Assembly: GCF_010468615.1 (NCBI RefSeq)
Contig: NZ_WUEH01000014.1
Span: 31,957-95,956, forward strand
Origin: Pseudodesulfovibrio sp. JC047
GTDB lineage: Bacteria; Desulfobacterota; Desulfovibrionia; Desulfovibrionales; Desulfovibrionaceae
DNA: 64,000 bases
Direction of reading: 5' to 3'
Each line of letters begins with the position of its first letter. The first letter of the stretch is position 1. A program made the translations under genes and the position numbers. This document shows, one piece after another, positions 60,699 through 64,000 of the stretch. Below the pieces are notes generated by a model. That model searched no databases, was not told where the DNA came from, and saw nothing but the letters and a program-made list of their open reading frames with translations.

Positions 60699-63600
60699 AT
60701 GTTTGTCAGATTTTTTATTGATCGGCCCATTTTCTCATCAGTTCTGGCCATCATCATTTTATTGGTGGGTGGCTTGTCCATCTTTTCATTGCCCATCGCC
60801 CAGTATCCGGAAATTTCGCCACCATCCGTTCAGGTGCGTGCAACCTATACCGGAGCGGATGCCAAGACCGTGATGGAGTCCGTTGCTACCCCGATTGAGG
60901 AACAGGTCAACGGTGCGCAGGACATGCTGTATATGTCCTCCATTTCGGCCAATGATGGGTCCATGGCATTGACCGTGACCTTTGAACTGGGTCGAGACCT
61001 CGAACTCGCCACGGTTGACGTGCAGAACCGGGTGAATCTGGCCACGGCCCAGTTGCCTCAGGAAGTGCGGAATTCAGGGATCAACGTTGAAAAACGGTCG
61101 CCGGATATTGTGTTGATTATCAACCTGACGTCCGACAATCCCGCCTATGACACGCTTTTCTTGAACAACTATGCCAAAATCAACATTTATGATGCCTTGA
61201 AGCGTATTCCCGGTGTCGGTGATGTTTCCCTGTTCGGTGATCAGGATTACGGGATGCGACTTTGGCTTGATCCTGATAAATTGACGACCTATGGCCTGAC
61301 GGTTTCTGATATTATCAATGCGGTCAAGGAGCAGAATGTTCAGGCCCCGGCCGGTCAGATAGGAATGCCGCCCACGCCCAAGGGACAGCAATTTCAGATG
61401 TCATTGCGTGTCAAAGGACGTCTGGTCGAGCCGGAAGAGTTTGGCAATATCATCCTCAAGGCCAATGCAGACGGCAGTTCTGTCAAGATTCAGGATGTGG
61501 CCCGGGTGGAACTCGGGGCTAAAAACTATTTTACTTTTGCTCGGTTGGATGGTGGGGAGACCGCTTCTTTGTTGATTTATCAGTTGCCGGGGGCCAATGC
61601 GCTGGACGTGGCTGATCAGATTCGGTCAACCATGGACGAATTGTCCGTAAGTTTTCCGGACGGTATCGAATATCAGATTCCATATGATACCACGCTGTTT
61701 GTCTCGTCGTCTATTGATGAAGTCATGGACACCTTGTTCGAGGCCTTGTTGCTTGTTTTTCTTGTCGTGTTTGTCTTTTTGCAAAACTGGCGGACCACGA
61801 TTATTCCCATGGTGTGTGTGCCGGTTTCCCTGATCGGAACCTTTGCCTTGTTCCCGGTCCTTGGCTTTTCCATCAACACCTTGACCTTGTTCGGACTGGT
61901 GCTGGCCATCGGTATTGTTGTGGATGACGCCATTGTCGTGGTCGAAGCCACGCAGCGATTTATCGATGAAGAGGGACTGTCGCCCAAGGAAGCCACCAAA
62001 AAGGCCATGTCCATGGTGACAGGTCCGGTTATCGCCAGTACGTTGGTGCTGATTGCCGTGTTTATCCCCGTGGCATTCATGGGCGGTATCACCGGGCAGT
62101 TGTACAAGCAGTTTGCCCTGACTCTGTCCGTGTCCGTTTTTATTTCGTCTATCAACGCTTTGACTTTGTCTCCTGCCCTGTCCGCGTTGTTGCTCAGACC
62201 GTACAAGCCTATTCGTGGTCCACTCGGATGGTTTTTCGACAAATTCAATGTCGTGTTCGATTATGTCACAAAGCGGTATAATCAGGCGGTTGCTGCACTG
62301 GTGCGTCGTTCGGTCATGGGACTGTTGATTGTCGCGATTTTCATTGTCGGGTGCGGCGGGTTTTTCAAAATCCTGCCGTCCGGGTTTGTGCCGGACGAAG
62401 ATCAAGGCTATTTCATCGTCAACTCCATGCTGCCGGAGGGGGCGTCTCTTCAGCGTTCCGATGCGGTCGCCCAGAAAATCGAAGCGTATCTCAATGATGC
62501 GGAGGGCGTGCGGAGTGTTGTTTCATTGGGTGGTTTCAGTTTGTTGACCGGGGCATACTCTTCGTACAACTCGGCATTCTTCGTCGTTTTGGATGATTGG
62601 TCCGAGCGGACAACCCCTGACTTGACGTCTGATGCCATTATGGCCAGGGCGCAAAAGGCCTTTTTCGGCATTCAGGAAGCCATTGTCGTCGCATTTGGAC
62701 CGCCGCCCATTCGAGGGTTGAGCTCGACAGGGGGACTTCAGTTTGAATTACAGGACAAGACAGGCGGGTCCATCGAAGAATTGTCGAATGTCGCGACTTC
62801 CTTTATGGCCGAGGCGGGCAAGTTACCTGAAGTGAGTAATGTCTTTACGACATTTTCGGCCCATGTGCCGCAGTTTGATGTTGAAATTGATCGTGACAAG
62901 GTCAAGAAACTTGGCGTGCCGATCAGTGATGTTTTCCAGACTCTCCAAACCTATTTGGGTGGGTATTACATCAATGATTTCAACAAATATGGTCGGACAT
63001 ATCGAGTCATGGCCCAGGCAGAATCAAAGTACAGGACACAGATCGATGATTTGGATCAGTTCTATACGCGATCTGGCAAGGGAGAAATGGTCCCGCTGTC
63101 CACGTTGAGCACGGCGAATCGTATTATTGGTCCGGAATATATTCAACGATACAACATCTATCGGACCGTGGAAATGACGGTGGCCCCCTCTCCTGGGTAT
63201 AGCTCAGGGCAGGCCATGGCCGCGTTGGAGCGTCTTGCGCAAACATCCTTGCCGCAGGGGTTCGGTTATGATTGGACTGGTATCGCGTATCAAGAAAAAG
63301 CTGCTGGTGGTGACACCGGGTTGGTTTTTGCCCTGGCGATCGTCATGGTCTTTCTGGTACTGGCCGCACAATATGAAAGCTGGGCCACGCCATTTGCCGT
63401 TATCCTATGCGTCCCGCTGGGCATTTTTGGTGCCATGGCGTCGCAATGGATGCGAGGCATGGATAACAATGTCTATGCGCAAATTGGATTGGTTATGCTC
63501 ATTGGTCTGGCTGCCAAGAATGCCATCATGATCGTGGAATACGCCAAGGAAAAACATGAAGAAGGCATGTCGGTCAAGGATTCGGCCATGGCTGCCGCAT

Positions 63601-63851
63601 CTCTCCGTTTCCGGCCTATTCTGATGACATCCTTTGCCTTTATTCTGGGTGTTATTCCTCTTGTTTGGGCCATGGGTGCTGGTTCATCCAGTCGTCACGC
63701 ACTGGGAACGTCGGTTTTTGGTGGAATGCTTGCGGCGACTATTTTGGGTGTGCTGATTATTCCGGCCCTGTATACGGCGATTCAGGGAGCTGGTGGAAAA
63801 CTGAGTCAGAAAATTCGAAAGACTCGCCCGCCCGAGGAACCTGAAAGTTAG
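60699..63851 (+). CDS. RND efflux permease, HAE1 (AcrB-like)
   Basis: 1050 residues, the normal length for AcrB/MexB. The N-terminal FVRFFIDRPIFSSVLAIIILL, the VDDAIVVVE proton-relay aspartates on helix 4, and GLAAKNAIMIVEYAKE with the relay lysine on helix 10 are all canonical. It exports hydrophobic compounds, probably drugs or solvents, through a TolC-type channel encoded elsewhere. It has no local regulator, unlike the pump at 45859. A strong terminator follows. Confidence 0.95.
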   Translation: MFVRFFIDRPIFSSVLAIIILLVGGLSIFSLPIAQYPEISPPSVQVRATYTGADAKTVMESVATPIEEQVNGAQDMLYMSSISANDGSMALTVTFELGRDLELATVDVQNRVNLATAQLPQEVRNSGINVEKRSPDIVLIINLTSDNPAYDTLFLNNYAKINIYDALKRIPGVGDVSLFGDQDYGMRLWLDPDKLTTYGLTVSDIINAVKEQNVQAPAGQIGMPPTPKGQQFQMSLRVKGRLVEPEEFGNIILKANADGSSVKIQDVARVELGAKNYFTFARLDGGETASLLIYQLPGANALDVADQIRSTMDELSVSFPDGIEYQIPYDTTLFVSSSIDEVMDTLFEALLLVFLVVFVFLQNWRTTIIPMVCVPVSLIGTFALFPVLGFSINTLTLFGLVLAIGIVVDDAIVVVEATQRFIDEEGLSPKEATKKAMSMVTGPVIASTLVLIAVFIPVAFMGGITGQLYKQFALTLSVSVFISSINALTLSPALSALLLRPYKPIRGPLGWFFDKFNVVFDYVTKRYNQAVAALVRRSVMGLLIVAIFIVGCGGFFKILPSGFVPDEDQGYFIVNSMLPEGASLQRSDAVAQKIEAYLNDAEGVRSVVSLGGFSLLTGAYSSYNSAFFVVLDDWSERTTPDLTSDAIMARAQKAFFGIQEAIVVAFGPPPIRGLSSTGGLQFELQDKTGGSIEELSNVATSFMAEAGKLPEVSNVFTTFSAHVPQFDVEIDRDKVKKLGVPISDVFQTLQTYLGGYYINDFNKYGRTYRVMAQAESKYRTQIDDLDQFYTRSGKGEMVPLSTLSTANRIIGPEYIQRYNIYRTVEMTVAPSPGYSSGQAMAALERLAQTSLPQGFGYDWTGIAYQEKAAGGDTGLVFALAIVMVFLVLAAQYESWATPFAVILCVPLGIFGAMASQWMRGMDNNVYAQIGLVMLIGLAAKNAIMIVEYAKEKHEEGMSVKDSAMAAASLRFRPILMTSFAFILGVIPLVWAMGAGSSSRHALGTSVFGGMLAATILGVLIIPALYTAIQGAGGKLSQKIRKTRPPEEPES

Positions 63852-63879
63852 CGAGTGCGTCTCTATTGAAAGAATAAAA

Positions 63880-63907
63880 GGGCTGTCTGAGAAGACAGCC
63901 TTTTTTC
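63880..63907 (+). terminator. Intrinsic terminator after AcrB-like gene
   Basis: GGCTGTCT pairs with AGACAGCC across a 4-base loop, then TTTTTT. The remaining 93 bases of the window hold nothing recognised. Confidence 0.9.
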
Positions 63908-64000
63908 TTATGCGGCACCATGTCAAGAACTCCCTTTCTTCGTTGTTTTCTCTTTAATTAGGCCAGGCTTCACCCTCGCCTTATGGCGTATTAGTAATGT

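Noticed and set aside
1..64000. CRISPR arrays, tRNA, rRNA, insertion sequences or phage genes
   Set aside because: Intergenic regions were read for repeats, cloverleaf-like segments and transposase or integrase genes, and none was found.

Overview
The window looks like a chromosomal segment of a strictly anaerobic sulfate reducer of the Desulfovibrionaceae (Desulfovibrio/Pseudodesulfovibrio type). The reasons are a close homologue of the Desulfovibrio gigas aldehyde oxidoreductase Mop, a neighbourhood matching the DVU_1551-1559 locus of D. vulgaris as I remember it, a TunR-type tungstate regulator (phage-integrase-like fold plus TOBE domains), a NikR-type operator of the deltaproteobacterial form, and many single-domain response regulators. 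No phage, insertion sequence, CRISPR array, rRNA or tRNA gene was recognised. Nothing indicates recent transfer.

Layout. (1) 128-17523: a signalling block. It holds four histidine kinases (two with a periplasmic Cache-like sensor, one with an unusual Rossmann-like N-terminus plus PAS) and five response regulators with no DNA-binding domain, one of them carrying a CBS pair. They surround a SLC13/DASS anion transporter, two small membrane proteins and an 864-residue PEP-synthase-like protein that has the ATP-grasp and phosphohistidine domains but no PEP-binding barrel. A clean sigma-54 promoter precedes the first kinase. A 1006-residue membrane protein of unknown function is inserted on the minus strand. 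(2) 17600-18877: an orphan gene and a 660-base AT-rich intergenic region. (3) 18878-34514: a molybdenum/tungsten superlocus. It contains a molybdopterin-binding protein, Mop, a pyridine-nucleotide/Fe-S protein, a zinc-ribbon protein, a methyltransferase, a C_GCAxxG_C_C protein, a radical SAM protein related to tetraether synthases, an AMP-dependent ligase, XdhC, a MocA-like nucleotidyltransferase fused to an HD domain, a histidine phosphatase and, convergently, DUF364-modB-modA-modC. The divergent gene at 34643 is the TunR-like regulator. (4) 35950-42007: a methyltransferase behind two matching palindromes, then a Pot-type ABC importer ending in a glycerophosphodiester phosphodiesterase. (5) 42014-45581: a FecBCD-type ABC importer with an FmdE-family protein behind a NikR-like operator, probably a nickel uptake system. 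(6) 45859-50643: a TetR-controlled RND efflux operon. (7) 50792-59280: housekeeping genes (DEAD-box helicase, NAD kinase, citrate synthase, CsaA, nitroreductase, ArgC, DUF1844) and an orphan exported Fe-S/cytochrome b pair behind a CsoR/CstR-like palindrome. (8) 59499-63851: a second RND efflux pair, AcrAB-like.

How the parts fit. Blocks 3 and 5 bring together uptake, sensing, cofactor maturation and enzyme for Mo/W and probably Ni, the metals of the redox enzymes of sulfate reducers. Block 1 reads as a multi-kinase relay that may act on the transporter or the phosphotransferase-like protein rather than on transcription. The least explained units are the radical SAM/methyltransferase/ligase set inside the Mop operon, the PEP-synthase-like protein in the kinase block, and the 1006-residue protein.
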